The notes under the pieces are model-generated. The model did not search any database and was not told the origin of the DNA. It saw only the letters and a program-made list of their open reading frames with translations. The translations under genes were made by a program, and so were the position numbers. From Puffinus mauretanicus (lineage: Eukaryota; Chordata; Aves; Procellariiformes; Procellariidae), in NCBI GenBank assembly GCA_023333565.1, contig JAJKFH010000115.1:2976001-3040000 (forward strand): a stretch of 64,000 nt of DNA, given 5' to 3'. The stretch's first letter is position 1. Each line of letters starts with the position of its first letter. Positions 34,201 to 48,102 of the stretch are shown here, piece by piece.

Positions 34201-37200
34201 GCAGGTAATAGCAAAGTTCCTGTTGTTTCAAAGAAACAACGATAAACAAAAGCACAAAAACACCTAGCAAGTTTCAAACCAAGTTACTGGGCTAATGATT
34301 GATACAGTAAAAGTATAGACAATTTCGTCCATCTCTTTTCTAAGGAGGAAGTACTGAATACTTAAGCCATTTTCTTATAGCTATCTAAACTCAGAGTATC
34401 CCCTACATGAGCACCATTTTCACCAGAGGCTGTTTCCTAAGAGGAGTCATCTTTAAAAAAAGCTGTATATAAGGAGTTTTTAGCTAACAAGTGCGTTTTT
34501 ATGCAGAATGTTTGGGTGAAACGAGTTACTAGCCATTAACTCCCTAGTACACTTTAAGAATATGTAAATGTAAAAGCATTTTCTGTAAATATCAATCACC
34601 TTTAGAAAAGTTGTATATGGCTACTAAGAAGCTCTGTAAAGTACAAATATCACTTCAAGTAATCTAATAGTATTATAGCTATCTAATTAAGTTTGAAATG
34701 AAGCTGTCTGGATTGCTAACTCATTCTGTGGCAAAGAATAGGGTTTTTTTCCTTGTGTTTATTCCTTTTTTTCTTGTATGTTGAACTGATTTTAATAGAT
34801 TTCTTAGATTAGCTAAGATATTACTGCATGAGTACTCACTAATCTCTAATTAGCATTTTTAAATCCTTACATTTTGAATTAAACATGCATGAGGTCTAAT
34901 CTCTGTAACTGCAATTAGAATCACTTATTTAATACATTTTGTGCTAATGACTGTGTTGTTCTAAAATTGTTTATCATCGGATATTTCACAGGAGAATGAT
35001 TGAGATGATAAAAAGTATATGGCAATATATATTTAGAAGACTTTTTTAGCAGCAAGGTGGTTTTGGCTTTTAAAAAAAAAAAAAAAAATCCTCCTATTTG
35101 ATATAAAACCAACATTAGCCCCAGTTTTAGCAACCTAGCAGTTTATCCAAATAGCTCATTATGATAAAGACTGATAGACCTCTATCTGCAATAGAGGGCG
35201 TTTTGCCACGAAATTGTGGCTGTGACATTTCTGTTTATTAAAAAGAACCGAAAATTCTTATTCCCCTCTCTCAACTAATATAATTTTTTAAAACAGTGAG
35301 GAGTTTGCACACTGATGTAAGTCTCACTGTACAGATTGGTAGAGTTCTGCTCACTTCCTGCTTTTAAAGATAATGAAAATTCGGCCAAATAACAACAAGT
35401 TTCTCTATAAAGGTCCTTTTACATAAAGCAAACCACCAAAGCCAAAACCAGTACAACTCTGTATTTAACATCCGGTAAAATAATGCAGATATATTGAATC
35501 CAGAGAGAGCAAAGTCAGAGCCAGATCTGGTGTCCACGTTTCCTAGACAGGTCTGATCAGTCTGTTCTCCTGTGCCTTACCATGGTTGCTATTTACATTT
35601 TAGACTTAAGCTGAGGACTGAGAAAAATTAAAGCAACTGTTGCCCGGCTATTTGCCAGGAAAGCTCAAGAAAGAGAAATAAGTTTAAGATGCCTAGGTGC
35701 TCTGGTTGGTACCTTGTCTTTTGACCAGTGCAGGAATATACAAAGGAGGACATGCCTGCAGCTTGAACAGCTGTGCCAGAGAGGCTCGACCATTTAGGTC
35801 ATTTCTTTGTCACTGGGAAGAGTCCAATTTCTCAACTGTGTATTTTGGGAGCATAATGAAGGTGATAAGGGTAGGCTGTTTATTCAGCTGTTAGATCTTG
35901 CAATTGGGTAGCCCTGTAATACATTGCCAGCAACTGGCCATATGCTGCGTACTGAATTTGCAAGGCCTCACGACTGAGCTTTGTCACAATTGCTTTTTCT
36001 TGACCTGCCTGAAGCATTTTTTCAACCTGGCTTAGCTATGACTTTTTTTTTTTTAATTAATCAGGTGTCGATTGCTGATTTGTTTTGCTGTTTGTCTTTA
36101 TATTGTACACATCTTTATATAGATAGTAGTAACAAACATTTATTCTTTGCAAATATCTCATTCTACAACTTACATAACAATGTAGTGCAGAGAAAAGAGG
36201 CCTGGTATGACAGCAGAGGCCTTGACAAGTGGAGACAGGATGAGGTATAGGTATACGTCTTGTACAGGCATACAGGCCTGGGATGATGAGGAATGAGGCA
36301 CGTGCTTGGCACTGGAAACCCCACAGCTATAAACAACTCTGTAGTCAGTTAAGGAAATGCAGACTGGATCTGGACAAAACTGGGATCTCTCTTGTCAGAT
36401 ACTCCAGCCCACAAGAGGAAATGGATCACTAGGAACTCTAATTACAATTCCCATGAGACATCACCATAGCTCAGGAGACAGAGATTAGCTTCAAACCAAC
36501 CTGTATTCAATCTTCAGACTAATCTGTATCTATTCAAGTGGAAATAAAATGTCTCAGCATCTCTAAATCAGTCTGTCTGTTCACCAATTTCTACTCTGGA
36601 AAAAGAAGTATTCTTATTTTTTTCCCCAAAATTATATGACCCCCGTGCAGAGGGCCTGAGGAAGACTGATTGATTAGTTGGAATCAGCTCTAATAGCAAG
36701 TCTTGAAAAGCCATAATGAAAACAACTATATCATAATGCAGTAACTTTCATCAGCCTGCAAAGTGGTTTTTTTTGTTTGTTTTAAAGAGACCTAACAATG
36801 ATGACCAGTATTTGAATGTAATGTGGGAGATAGAGTTTTGATGGCAGAAAATAGTTAAGGTGTTCTTGCTTTTATATTAGCTAGGATTGAGGACAGTGAT
36901 GAACACTTCCCCTCCCCCTTCCCCCCCTTTTTTAAACATAACAACCACCTGAAGTGCTAAGCAAGGAATGTCCAAAGCTTCTGGTCCTCAAAACAGTATT
37001 TTGAAGATTTCTTATGGTAACTGCCCACCTTCACAGTGCACACTGTAAATCTCTCTAAAACAATTCCCTGTCCATCCTACTAAGTCATCCCACCTCCACA
37101 AATTTGACCTCAAATTCTACATGCCCTGCCTCATCCTCTCAAGTCTGTCTTACCAAGCATGTCCTGCTTCATGCAGAATATGCAAAGTGTGCTCAGACAT

Positions 37201-39479
37201 CCCATTTCCTGGGTTTCCTACATGCCCATTAAACATTAACAAGGCTCCACCATTAGTTCTTGCACTGCCTCTCCTTTCTTGCAGTCTTTATTCTGCTTCT
37301 GGCTCATGAGAAGCAAGTTGCAATTTCATCTAAACTACCCCATACACAGCTCAGGAAATCTACAGGCATACATATGCAGCCCAGAACAAGCCTATCCTCC
37401 TACAGCTGGGTGTCTTCACCTATCTTTGCTGTTGATCAGTTTATAACACTTCAGCATGTATAAAACAGCCAAAGAATATATAGGGACATTCTGTTGGTGA
37501 ACGAGGTTAAGCACTGAGTTAGATAGGAGGAAGGAAGTTGGAATGAATTTTTCCAGTCTTTTTTTTTGGTACAATGTCATGATATTGCTTGCATAAGGGA
37601 GTTTTGAAAGTGTCCGGAAGACAAATTCTTAAGAGAACAGTGACTGAAGGAAAAAGTTTTATTGTAATTAACATTTTAAGGTTCAGAACAGTTCTTATTT
37701 ATCCTTCTTGTCTTGAAAGCACTATTTTTCATTTATTATAAGGGCTGGGTTATTCCCCTCCTCCCCCCAACCCCAAGAAAAAGTTATAGCTTTTTTAGTT
37801 CAATGTTTTCTATAATTAAAAAAATGACAACTAGAAGTATCTTCAGTGAAAATGTTTCCATTAATACTTCAGCTAAGCCCCACAGCAAGACATACCTGTT
37901 AATAAGTACATGAAAAGGTCATTAAAAATGCTTGCAATGTAATGGTTTTCTGATAAAGTAAATGTGAACATTATCTTGGAATTAATTTTATGCATTTCTT
38001 GAAATCTATATATGGAACAGAGGGAGGATGCCTTTCCAGCAATTAAAGAGTCAGCCCTTCTACTACATTGTACATATGGAGTTGTCTTTCTAGTTCCATT
38101 CCAGTTGGAATTAAATTGGTTAATATCCCAGGATTTCCTGAATTTAAGATAGAGCTTCTTGTGTATTAAGTTCTCAGAAACACAGGAGATGTTGAATTTT
38201 TCCCTGCTTCTGCAGAATGTGGCTACCTTTGATGAGGACTGACATACAAACGTCAGTACACGAGTAAACGTCACCAATCTGTATGTTGAGCAGTTCAATC
38301 CAAGAAGTTTTTAGAAAATTAACATAGACTAAGCAGTTCCAAAATCAAGAGGAGAGAAAAGAAAAAAGAAAAAAGCCATGGAAAGCGTGAAGGCCCCGAG
38401 AGGCTTGCCCACATTTTCTGTGGGGAAAAGAGGCATACAAGTGACAAATGGCAATATAAACCAGACACAGGCATACAATATCTTGTCAGCTCTGATTGCA
38501 GCTGAACTCATCAGGATTGATTCAAGTACAGGGTATGTTGCTGAAGGTATGTCAAAGTCAAACTAGACAAAAACATGGAAATTAATATTTCAATGGGCTT
38601 AACATCAGTTTCCTAAAGATTTTCACAGGAAAAAGTCCTAAAGTTCATCCAAAGACTTGCTAGAAATTTGTAAACCCATCCTCCCCCTCTCTGTAGTGAA
38701 CTTTCAGAATTTAACTGACAAAAGCCCCTTTATTCTCTGTGTGAGGTCTGCATATTTTGGAGGATTTCATGCAACTCTTTAAAAACTTTGAAAATCAAGT
38801 CATAACCTATATAACCAGACAATACTGAAATCAATATCAGAAGACTATTTCTGCCAATATTTATTTAAGTTCAATTTTTGTACAAATTCCAGGTAAGCTT
38901 AGAACATTATCTGCTTTGAGAATAATGATCAGAGACTGCTTCTTTTCTTTAGATAGGAAGCAATGTTTTGAAAGAAATATTCGTGAAAACAATGTCAAGA
39001 AACATTATAATTATGTAAGCCCATAGTATATCGCCAGAAAAACGTGAATGGATATAAAATGCACTCCTATGACACAAAGTTACATTGAATCTGGTTTGCT
39101 CTTAGGAATCCTGTGCCTCTTTCAATTTAGTTAATTGGAATTAAGCATGCTATTATGAAAGCAATTTACTTTGAAGTGGGATTATTTAAGTGTCATGGGC
39201 CATCAGCACCTCTAAAATGGTCTATCAAGTTATTAAGAATCCACCAGAGATTAGGCTCCATGGCATAACATTACAGGGTTTCTTAGTTGTAAAATTAGAA
39301 GCTAAGGATTTCCATTTTCAGTTTTGGAGGGACACAACACTAAGTTTTATTGTCTTCAGAATGAAGTTGTTCGCAGAATGATATCTTTATTTAGGAAGCA
39401 ATCAAAAAAGATAGGATGAGACAAGAATCAGAAAATTTTCAATGATCTAGTCATAACTCTGGATAAGACTGCTAACTCT
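28233..39479. other. Long repeat-poor AT-rich stretch
   Basis: Eleven kilobases with no named repeat and no exon I can support. Frames up to 127 codons (31741-32124) have no family resemblance, and no splice-site context makes them exons. Noted inside: a 19-bp direct repeat at 31325-31343 and 31361-31379; an AATAAA at 31246-31251 in a possible old LTR; an A-tract at about 35071-35086; a C-rich run at 36909-36927; a purine run at about 38349-38376. Confidence 0.45.
31325..31379. repeat. 19-bp direct repeat
   Basis: TTAGTTAGAAAGTCCAGAC occurs exactly at 31325-31343 and again at 31361-31379, 36 bases apart. The intervening 17 bases are not repeated. Confidence 0.9.
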
Positions 39480-39640
39480 CGCTGAGGATATACTCTGCCC
39501 CATCATCCAGATCATTAATGAAGACATTGAACAGGACTGGACCTTCTATCTGCCCCTTGGGATACACTGCTAATTACTGTCCTCCAACTTTTCCTCCCTT
39601 TAGTATGGTTGCTATCCAGAAAGTTACTTGGGGTAACTTC
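39480..39640 (-). mobile_element. Old CR1 fragment from the RT region
   Basis: 'catcatccagatcattaatgaagacattgaacaggactgg' (about 39502-39541) followed by 'cttgggatacactgctaatt' and 'gctatccagaaagttacttgg' matches, word by word but with much drift, the reversed RT region seen in the CR1 copies at 26560-26710 and 57357-57500. Both ends are lost. Confidence 0.7.
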
Positions 39641-42600
39641 TCTGACTAGAGCTTATTATCCTTTACTATGCCAGTTGTCCAGATTCACAAGCTGAATGTA
39701 TGGAACCTGTATGTTTAGCTGAAGTCAGATGATTGATTTCCACCTATACCCAATCCTATTTGTTTCAAAGTTGTAAAATACTTCTGCATTTCTTTAAAAG
39801 CTCACTGAAATTTAAAACAAAACAAAATACACCCACACATCACAATTCCCCTCCCCAACACCTTTTATTAATTTCCATAAACTTTGATAAGATCCCATCT
39901 TTATACATTTAAAGCAGCGGGGTTTTTTTGTAGCTAAGAAATAGCTATACTGTCCTTTCTCGTAACAATTAACTTCCTCCCCTTCCCTATTTAATTGCGT
40001 ACCATCATCCAGTCCTCAAAGAAGTTATTCTTTCCCATCCCACTTCCTCCTAAGTAACTTTTGATAGCTGTTGGGAATTAATCTGAGAAAAGCAGCAGTG
40101 GCTATCTCATCAGATGCTCCCTACCACCTGCCAACACTCCAACAGTCTGTAGGACCTCAGGTGAAAAAAACAAAACAACACGGTCTCCTGCCAGAATTTA
40201 AGCCTTCTAGCAAAGCAAAGCTAATACATCAGCTGGCCTGTCACCTAACAAATATCTCACCAATTGTTAAAAGCATATATTCTAAGAACACTTACAAATG
40301 TACTAGCAGTACTGATTCTAAAGCTCTTTTACATATCTGGAGCCCTCTTGAAGAATTAAGTTTTGTAAGAAGGTGTCTGGCCCCATCCCCTACTGTTCCT
40401 GCTAGATCAGGACCTTTTTAGTCACATTCCTATCAACACAGAAGCCCCTTTGGTGACACCAGTCAGCAAGAGCCATGCACATGGATATCATATTACAAGT
40501 ATAATGTGAATTTCAGAACACTAAACTTCCCTTTTTTACTGTGATAGCTATTAAGTAACAGGATCAGCAGACACCATACAAACACTGGCTGAAGTGTTTG
40601 TACAGTCATGAGCAAAATAGTACTCAAAGTGAGGTGAAAAACTGTAACTATTAATATCTCACTGAGAAACCTGACAGTATTTTCCAAAATTTGACACAAA
40701 GATCAAGTGTGCAAGACTTGGATATGTCCTATTAAAATTGCTTATATTAAACATTTTATTAGAAAAGACTCATATTTTCCCTATTCATAGGGTGGGGGGT
40801 GGCAGCGGTGAGGGAATTCCTTGAACAAGGGAGGCTGAAGAACATATTTTCAATAGAAGAGAAAACTCTAATGTTGTCCTCAAAAGGTACAATGTTAGCA
40901 GATCCTGTATTTTCTCACTTAACTGTGGTCTGTACTGTAGATAGAGGGAGTCATTTCAACTACTCTTAAGATTCAAATCTCTTATCCCCAGTTCCCACAG
41001 CCCTCACAACAGTATCTTAGTGCCCCAGATGGATTTACTAATTTTGTGTAATGCATTTATTCCCTTTACAACATGGCTCACATCAAGATTATCATAGTCT
41101 TTATTTAAAGATAGGAAACAGGAGCACAAGAGTGCTAAGAACCAGAGCAACAAAAGGACTTGCATGTCACTAGGTTGGCCATTATGCTATATTTTCCAGG
41201 ATTTTTTTTTTCCTCTACTCATTTGTGAAAAAAATGTTGCTGTGGTTAAGCCCTCATCAGATCTGGCAGGTCTGGCTCTTCAGGTAATGTATTCTTAACT
41301 TGTACACACTGAAGTGACTCCAATACTTCAGTAATCTGTTGCATAAAGGAGTGAGAACTTTTAGACATGCTTAAAATATATTTGGGAACTTAGGAAGCAC
41401 CCTCTAACCTCTGTGGCCTACCAGATAAGTTTTATGAAGCTGAATTTTGCACTCTATGCATATTTATGTGTGATAATACTGTACGGACAAAAAAACGTAA
41501 AGCCAGGATGGCAGTAGAAGCCACCCTCTCTCCACCCCACCCCTCACCCGCCCCCCACTTCCCAGAATAAGCAAAACCATGAAAAAGTGTTGCTGGTCCC
41601 TAAAAGAATGTAACCTTGAGCACTAGGTACAGATTTAAAGAATAATAAAGAGCATACATCCAACATCCATGAATGTTGGCAGGAAGTAGCACAAGTAAGA
41701 AAGTGCAACTCCAGTTGTAGTCCTCCAGTTATGGTAACAGAGACAGAAGAGAGGAATCACTCCAGCGTCATCTCTCACAGCCCAGGACACAAAACCAGAT
41801 CAACACTACTACTGCTACATAGATTAAGTCAAAGATAACATTAACAACTGCCAGCTCCTTTCCCGCTCTCACCCCGCTGAAAGATCTTCAGTATTCATCT
41901 CTCACAGCATTTTGCTGACTCAGCAAATATAAGTAATTTAAAGTGTCTTCCCACACCTTCCAAATCACCTTTCCCCAAAGCAATGATTGATAATCACAGA
42001 ACTGTGTCAGTGTCAGTTCAGCTGCAGCAGTGTAGATGATTATATGTTGATTCCACTTGACTTTTGGGCTAAACCAACTAGGCCTAAAGCTGCTTAAGTA
42101 CATAAGGCCTTTCCAAAAAACAGTTCCTATTGATGATTTATCACCTCAGCAATATTTTTAACACACAGAAAAAAAATAGCTAGTATTGACAAGGATTCAC
42201 ATATGAGCTGTTTAGGAAAAAATATTTCAAACAAAGAAAGAGTAAGAGTAAAAAACTAAAGCATCATAACAACGTGGTAGTGAACATGTACATCAGGTAG
42301 AACGTGAACAGCACTGCAGGTAAAATATGAACTTAAGCACTTGGTGTTCAAGTTGACTGTATATATTCCAGGAGATAGTCATTGCTTTGCACTCAGTGTA
42401 AAGTACTCCTAAAAACAGAAATACGATGAAAAGAGAAATGTCTGTCAACCTCAACAGGTAACTATTAACAAAAGCCATAACCATTATTAGAAAAAAAGCC
42501 GGAAATCCCGCAGAGTCTTTTGAACAGTGAAACATCATCAGCTCCTGCCATTTGTCATAATGTGACCGAATCTAGCATAAGATCAGAACAATAATCACCA

Positions 42601-42889
42601 AATCACTGAAGAAAGATTTCAGTGCAAAACATAGTGATTTATCCATGAAGGTAACCAACCACATAAGGAGCCTTCTGTTGTTAAAGCAAAAAAAAAACCT
42701 TCACCACGGATAGCAGACAGAAGGTAGAACTTTGTGCTATTAAGTTCTACTTTGATTTGGCAGAAACATTGAAAGTTTAGTCTTAACTACATTAACAATA
42801 TAGTAGCACTTCAATGACCAAGGATTTTCAAGTCAGTAAAGGATGATTAGAGAAACTTTAGGAGAGACTGTCTTTTCATAGCAGCTTTT
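39641..42889. other. AT-rich unique DNA
   Basis: No gene. The 116-codon frame at 40071-40421 has no recognisable domain and no exon context. A quadruplex-type C run is at 41535-41556. Confidence 0.5.
41535..41556 (-). other. G-quadruplex motif on the minus strand
   Basis: Plus-strand C-runs of 4, 4, 3 and 6 are separated by 1, 3 and 1 bases, which is G3+N1-7 on the minus strand with very short loops. It is isolated in AT-rich DNA. Only the motif is seen; folding is not. Confidence 0.7.
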
Positions 42890-43880
42890 ACAGTGCAGTC
42901 AAAAAGCGCCAGTCACAAGGCTCCATCTGCTTTTGCTGATTATTTGAAAGATAATGTTAGAAGCTGCAGATGATAACACATATTCGATATGAATGAGACA
43001 GGACTTTTGGATACATGTACCATGAAGAACCTTTGTCACTGAGAAATGCAAACTTCAAAACTAAATCTGGGTGGTCTTTACTGCCTTGAATGCTGTGCAA
43101 CAATGCTACTGGTAACTTTGAGTATAGTCCTGTATTACCTTACCATTTATAAAATTGAAGAGTGGGTAAAGGCTTAAGCTTACACACTTACCTGTTGACT
43201 AGCAAATGAACACAAAGGCCTGGCTTAATTTCCAAATTACAAAAGAGTGCTTAATGGACTGCTTTAGCTACAATACTTGGCAGCATGGCTATGTGAATAG
43301 CTCCATGTTTAAAGCCTTGCTGATTCTAGTTAATGCACCAAGGCATCTATCTCATCTTTGTGATTTGCATCCAAAAGTTCTACTTGTGTTTTTGCCAAAC
43401 ATTACCTCACTTTTGCAACTGCTAGACCAAGGAGTAATTGCTAATTTTAGGATGATTTATTTACAACAAACATCGATGTGTTTACTTTAAGTGATTGACA
43501 AATCACACAAATCATCAATGTATGAATTTTTGCAAGAGCTTCAACATGCAACGTGCCCTTGAATACATTATTGCAGTGTGGGACTTGAGAACTAATAATA
43601 CAACAAACTAGTGTTTGGAAGGAATGAATCCACTGCTTTTAAAGCTTTGAAAAACAAAGCTCAAGTAGTAATTCTTGGACAAACTGTTGTGTTTGATAAA
43701 TTAGAGATAGGTACTCTAGAATCTGGATTCACCTAGAGTTAGAGGAAGATGAATGAAATCAACTTGTTGAAGAACAGCAAAGGGAAAATGAGCTCACAGA
43801 AAATAAGAATGTGTTATAAGAATGTGTAACAAGAAAGGTTGAAGTTTGTTCTTACTAAAGAGGTTAGATCAGTTTGTAAT
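42890..43880 (+). pseudogene. Decayed Tigger/pogo-type (DDE, CENP-B-like) transposase
   Basis: The clearest part is the frame 43206-43490: KAW at the start, then KALLILVNAPRH (residues 36-47), HLCDLHPKVLLVFLPNITSLLQLLDQGVIANF (residues 50-81, quoted across 43353-43448 in pieces here). These are the landmarks of the DDE domain in Tigger/Jerky/TIGD proteins. Upstream, scattered frames give MNETGLL near 42989-43010, where the family has its first catalytic Asp, and a block before 43200 with a stop at 43200. Downstream to about 43760 the similarity is weaker. The second catalytic Asp (residue 42, 43329-43331) is now Val. Stops and frameshifts separate the blocks. It could be a DNA transposon relic or a dead TIGD-like gene; no terminal inverted repeats were identified. 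Confidence 0.68.
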
Positions 43881-46800
43881 GGAAATGTATCACAACATGA
43901 ACTGAAGTTAAATTTATGTTTTAAAAAAAAAATGATGGGGCTGTAAATGAACAACAATAACCCCCTCAAAGTGGCTATCTTCCACATAGTTTAATCCTCC
44001 AATACAGCTAATGTTTCTTCTGCTTCAAGTGGAAGTATGCCATTTCACGTGTAGAAATTATAGTGGAGTAGGCAGAGCAGAGAAGAAACCTCAGCTGTGG
44101 CTAGTGATAACCCAGAGAACTACTCGTCCACCACTACCAACCACATCAGCTGCCCAGTAGGACTGACCATATTTTTACAGTGTCAGGAACATATTCACAC
44201 AACTACATTTTTTTAAAAGGTGCATTATTTTATTACATTTATTATCACATAATCTAGTTAAAATTAGTCATTGCTTTCTTTGATTTAAGTAATTTTTTGT
44301 CAAGTGTGTGGGGATATGGCAGGAAGTTTAGTCAAGGGGGTTAAGAAATTCCCTTATTTTCCAATAACTAATCTATAAATGCATATTTTCCTAAAACCAA
44401 GTTCCCTTAGGGATGCATCTGTCAGCATTAGAGACAGACTGCTACATATTTGGTTGAGCACAGAGCTGTGGGAGCTACCCTGCCATGGCAGGACATAAGG
44501 GCTTCAGCATATTGGCGTTACGATTTCCAGGTGTATAAAGACAGCTCACAACCAGCAGGGGCCAAGTGCTAGTAAATATATGCAAACTCATCCAGTTAAG
44601 CACTGTCTTTAGCCTCTATGAGACCAACTGGAGACTACATAGTTGCACAAGTCTTTTTCTAGATCTAGATCCAAGCTATTTGTTCAGAGCCATGGAGCCA
44701 TTTAGTAGAAATTAATTCTTAGAAATACATGGTTTTAAACAGGAACCTAAACACACTGATAGCACAGCAGATACAGCCAGTTGGGAATTTGTTTAGATAA
44801 CGTTTAGACATCAGGGTACATGAATATATTAAAAAAGAGCAGATTAAATATAGCATGCATTGGACAGAACTCCTCTGTGAAGTCAATGAGTAAAACTGAG
44901 TATTTGTACAAGTGTTTTACAGTCACAAACCTCAGCAAATTTATCTCTTCATGCAAGTATACAACTAAAAGCACAAACCCATGAAACTTGCTTGCATTCT
45001 GTCTTAGGAGTACAACAGCAGCTAAATGTTTACAGCCATTGACTTCAGATTTCTTCCTCAACTTCAAAATATTTCATGCTGAGAAAGATGCATTTTTTTT
45101 TTTCCTCAGTCTAGAATCATTCAAACAGAAAAAAAAAATTTAAAAATCACTTCACAGCCTAGTAGAACACCAGCCAAACCCAATTCAACATTAGAACACA
45201 TACCTATAAAACAAAAGCCACTCTATTGCATACTTTCTTAAGTACTGCTTTCTTCAAGAAAACCTTTTTGATTCACTCCTGAAATTTCTTATTCCTTCTT
45301 CAGGATCTCAGCCACCATTCACTCATCTCATAAATGCCAGATCCATTATGTCAGATTCACCACATTATACCCCAAATAAAAAGTTAAGTCCCAGGGCAAG
45401 CCTGCACTACCCCTTTCCCACATATCCTTAGCAGGAAACTTCTCATTGTTTTTTGGTTCCTGACTACAGTTCACTCACCTCATGAAGGCCAGGCCTTCTT
45501 CCCATACAATATTTCAAAGAGAAAGCAGAGTTTCTACCACAATAAAAAAAACAAAACAAAACAAAAATAAAACCACCACCCCACAACAAACCCCTTCTCT
45601 GAACTTTCATTCAGTGAACAGAAACTTGAACCATCTCTTTTTTGACTTACAGAATAAGGAGTATGTCAACCTACTCTTTCCCTTTTAATTGGCTCAAGAC
45701 ACCTGGTAACCATTTGCTAATTGAAACTAATCAACCAATTTATACTTTGTCACCTTCTTTGTTTTTAAATGCTAAGAGGGTTGGCTTGTTGAATGTATTT
45801 TGGCTCAATTGTATAGAGAAGAGGCAAGGCAGTTCTTTTACTGAGAAGGCATTTAGGTTTTTTTGCAGGTCTTTTAGATTTTCTTCCTTTTCTATACAGT
45901 GCTAGCATTACCTGATTTCAGCTATTGAGTACTTGTTTGAATATTGCAGCATTATCTACTGCATCTGTCTTAGTCTCAGATAACAACTCTGTTATAAAAT
46001 AGAAGGCATATATGATGCCTGACAGAATTATTTCCAAGATCTAACACTTTCTATAAGGAAATAGTTTCAGACAAAATAATTTATTTTTACTACATACTCT
46101 GCAACAGGAATCAAACCTGCCTTTATTCTGAACTGAAAAGTGTTATGGTAAGAGATCTAAAAGTTCATTAAACATATATGATAACACTAGTAAACAAAAC
46201 AGCCTTGATAGAAACAAATAAATGTCTAGTGACTCCTTCAGAAAGGACTGTGAAACAAAAAACAGGACAAGGTTTTGTTCATATTTTTGGAGCATGGCGC
46301 ATCTAAAAGCAATAAACCAGGGGTGGGGAGGGGAAGAATTTAACCAATATAGACTATTTTGCCAATGTATTTATTGGATTGTTTAGATGATTTATAGTGT
46401 TTTCTACTTCTTGAACAGTTCTTAAGTTATAATTTTATCTTATCTTTTATTGCTAAAATTTCTTAAAACTTCAGGATAACCAACCATCTTATGGCACCTA
46501 AAGTAGCCCAATTGTTGCTTTCTGCCTTTTGAAAATTAAGTTGTTCCAAGAGGAAAACTCTACAATATTTAAAATCTGTGCTAAATTTTGCACATCTAGC
46601 AGGCTCATCACTACTATAAATTGTATAAAAAATTGTGGATTCAAAGTATACTTCTGTGAACATGGTTTTAAAGTATAGTGGCAACTTGAGGCAACAACTA
46701 AGTTCACTGTTAAATTTGTGGCTTGATGCTGAACACATAGTAGAAGTCCCTTTCCTGAAGAAGTCTATGGCGAAAGCAGAATTAATCTAAAATTCCCAAA

Positions 46801-48102
46801 CAGCCTGCAATCAACAGTACAAAAGAGAACTTGGTTGTGTGATCCTGCATGCAGAGACACAGACCTTCCACAAACAGATCTATTAAAACTTCCTAGAGAC
46901 CAACCAGACCAAAACTGAGTGGGCAGGTACTGGAACTAAACATAGCTACTATTTAGGAAATGTGCAGGGAAGGAAATAGGAGCAGATGAAAGCATGGGAT
47001 CAGAGTTGGAGGTTAGGGAGCAGAAATGTACACTATGCATCAGTAAGCATTAAGAATAATGGATAGCTCAGCCCTTCTGAAGCCAGGAGGTATCTGCACA
47101 GCCAGTAGTATTCACCGCTGCTGAGAATGGAATTCACTACATTAAGTTAGTAAACCCCTATGCAAGACAAAAGAGCAAAAGAAAGGGTTTACTACTGTAA
47201 GTCAACCATTCCTTCCAGAAAGAACATAAGTTGCACTAAGCTTGTATATACAGTGTATTTTTTTTAGATAACTACTTCACATTAGCATAAGACTGTGGTA
47301 GAGCTGACAACTGACTTGGAGTTCCTTGATCTGCAATCCTGCTGTTTAAATATAAGGCTATTCATTCTCTGCAGAGGTTTGGGTTTTTTAAATAAACTAG
47401 CTAATAACCACCTCTGGTAATTAATCTTGGAAAAGCGATTAAAGTCAAAAAACAAGTGAAGAAGTTAATCATTCTTGACTTGCATTACAATCAGCCACTC
47501 ACTGCTTAACTACATGAACTACCCAGCTCCGAAGTTCAGCTTGAAAAAAGGTCAGAGAAGAAATTGTAGGAGTGCAGTTGAAGCAAAGCTTTTCAATAGA
47601 AATAAGATAGATAATAAAATAGATAAGTTGTCATTCTTATAATTCCCTTACTTCATGTGTAAGCTGAAAGCACTAACATGCTGCACACCTTGGAGCAAGA
47701 TAGCAAGTTTTAATTATTAAATGCAATTTCACTGGGTATGATGATAGATACAGATTTTTCTGTGCAGTTTCAGATACAGATATGTGACCATATGCCACAA
47801 AATGGGAAATCTGATTGCTTTGCACACATGCTACAGGGTGAATTACCGGTAGTTTGTTGTAGTTCCCCTTATCCACTAGGAGGTTGGGATGTGGAATACC
47901 TTTATTTTTAGATCTTCACGTTCTGAAACAGATATGTCTTTTCCTTAAGAAAACGTGCTGTATTCAGTCTAAAAGTCAACAGACATAAACATTTCAGAAC
48001 ATTGAGGCTTGATTTTAAATATTTTGGGCTTTATTAATTTTTAATTATTAATAATTACTACCATTGCAAAATGTCAGCCAGCATTAGTGGGAAAAAATTC
48101 AT
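43881..48102. other. AT-rich unique DNA
   Basis: No gene or named repeat. A-rich runs at 45541-45575 (AAAACAAAACAAAACAAAAATAAAA type) and a three-run G tract at 46320-46333 (GGGGTGGGGAGGGG). Confidence 0.5.

Noticed and set aside
40071..40421. 116-codon plus-strand frame as a host exon
   Set aside because: Same reasons; the composition looks like translated non-coding DNA.
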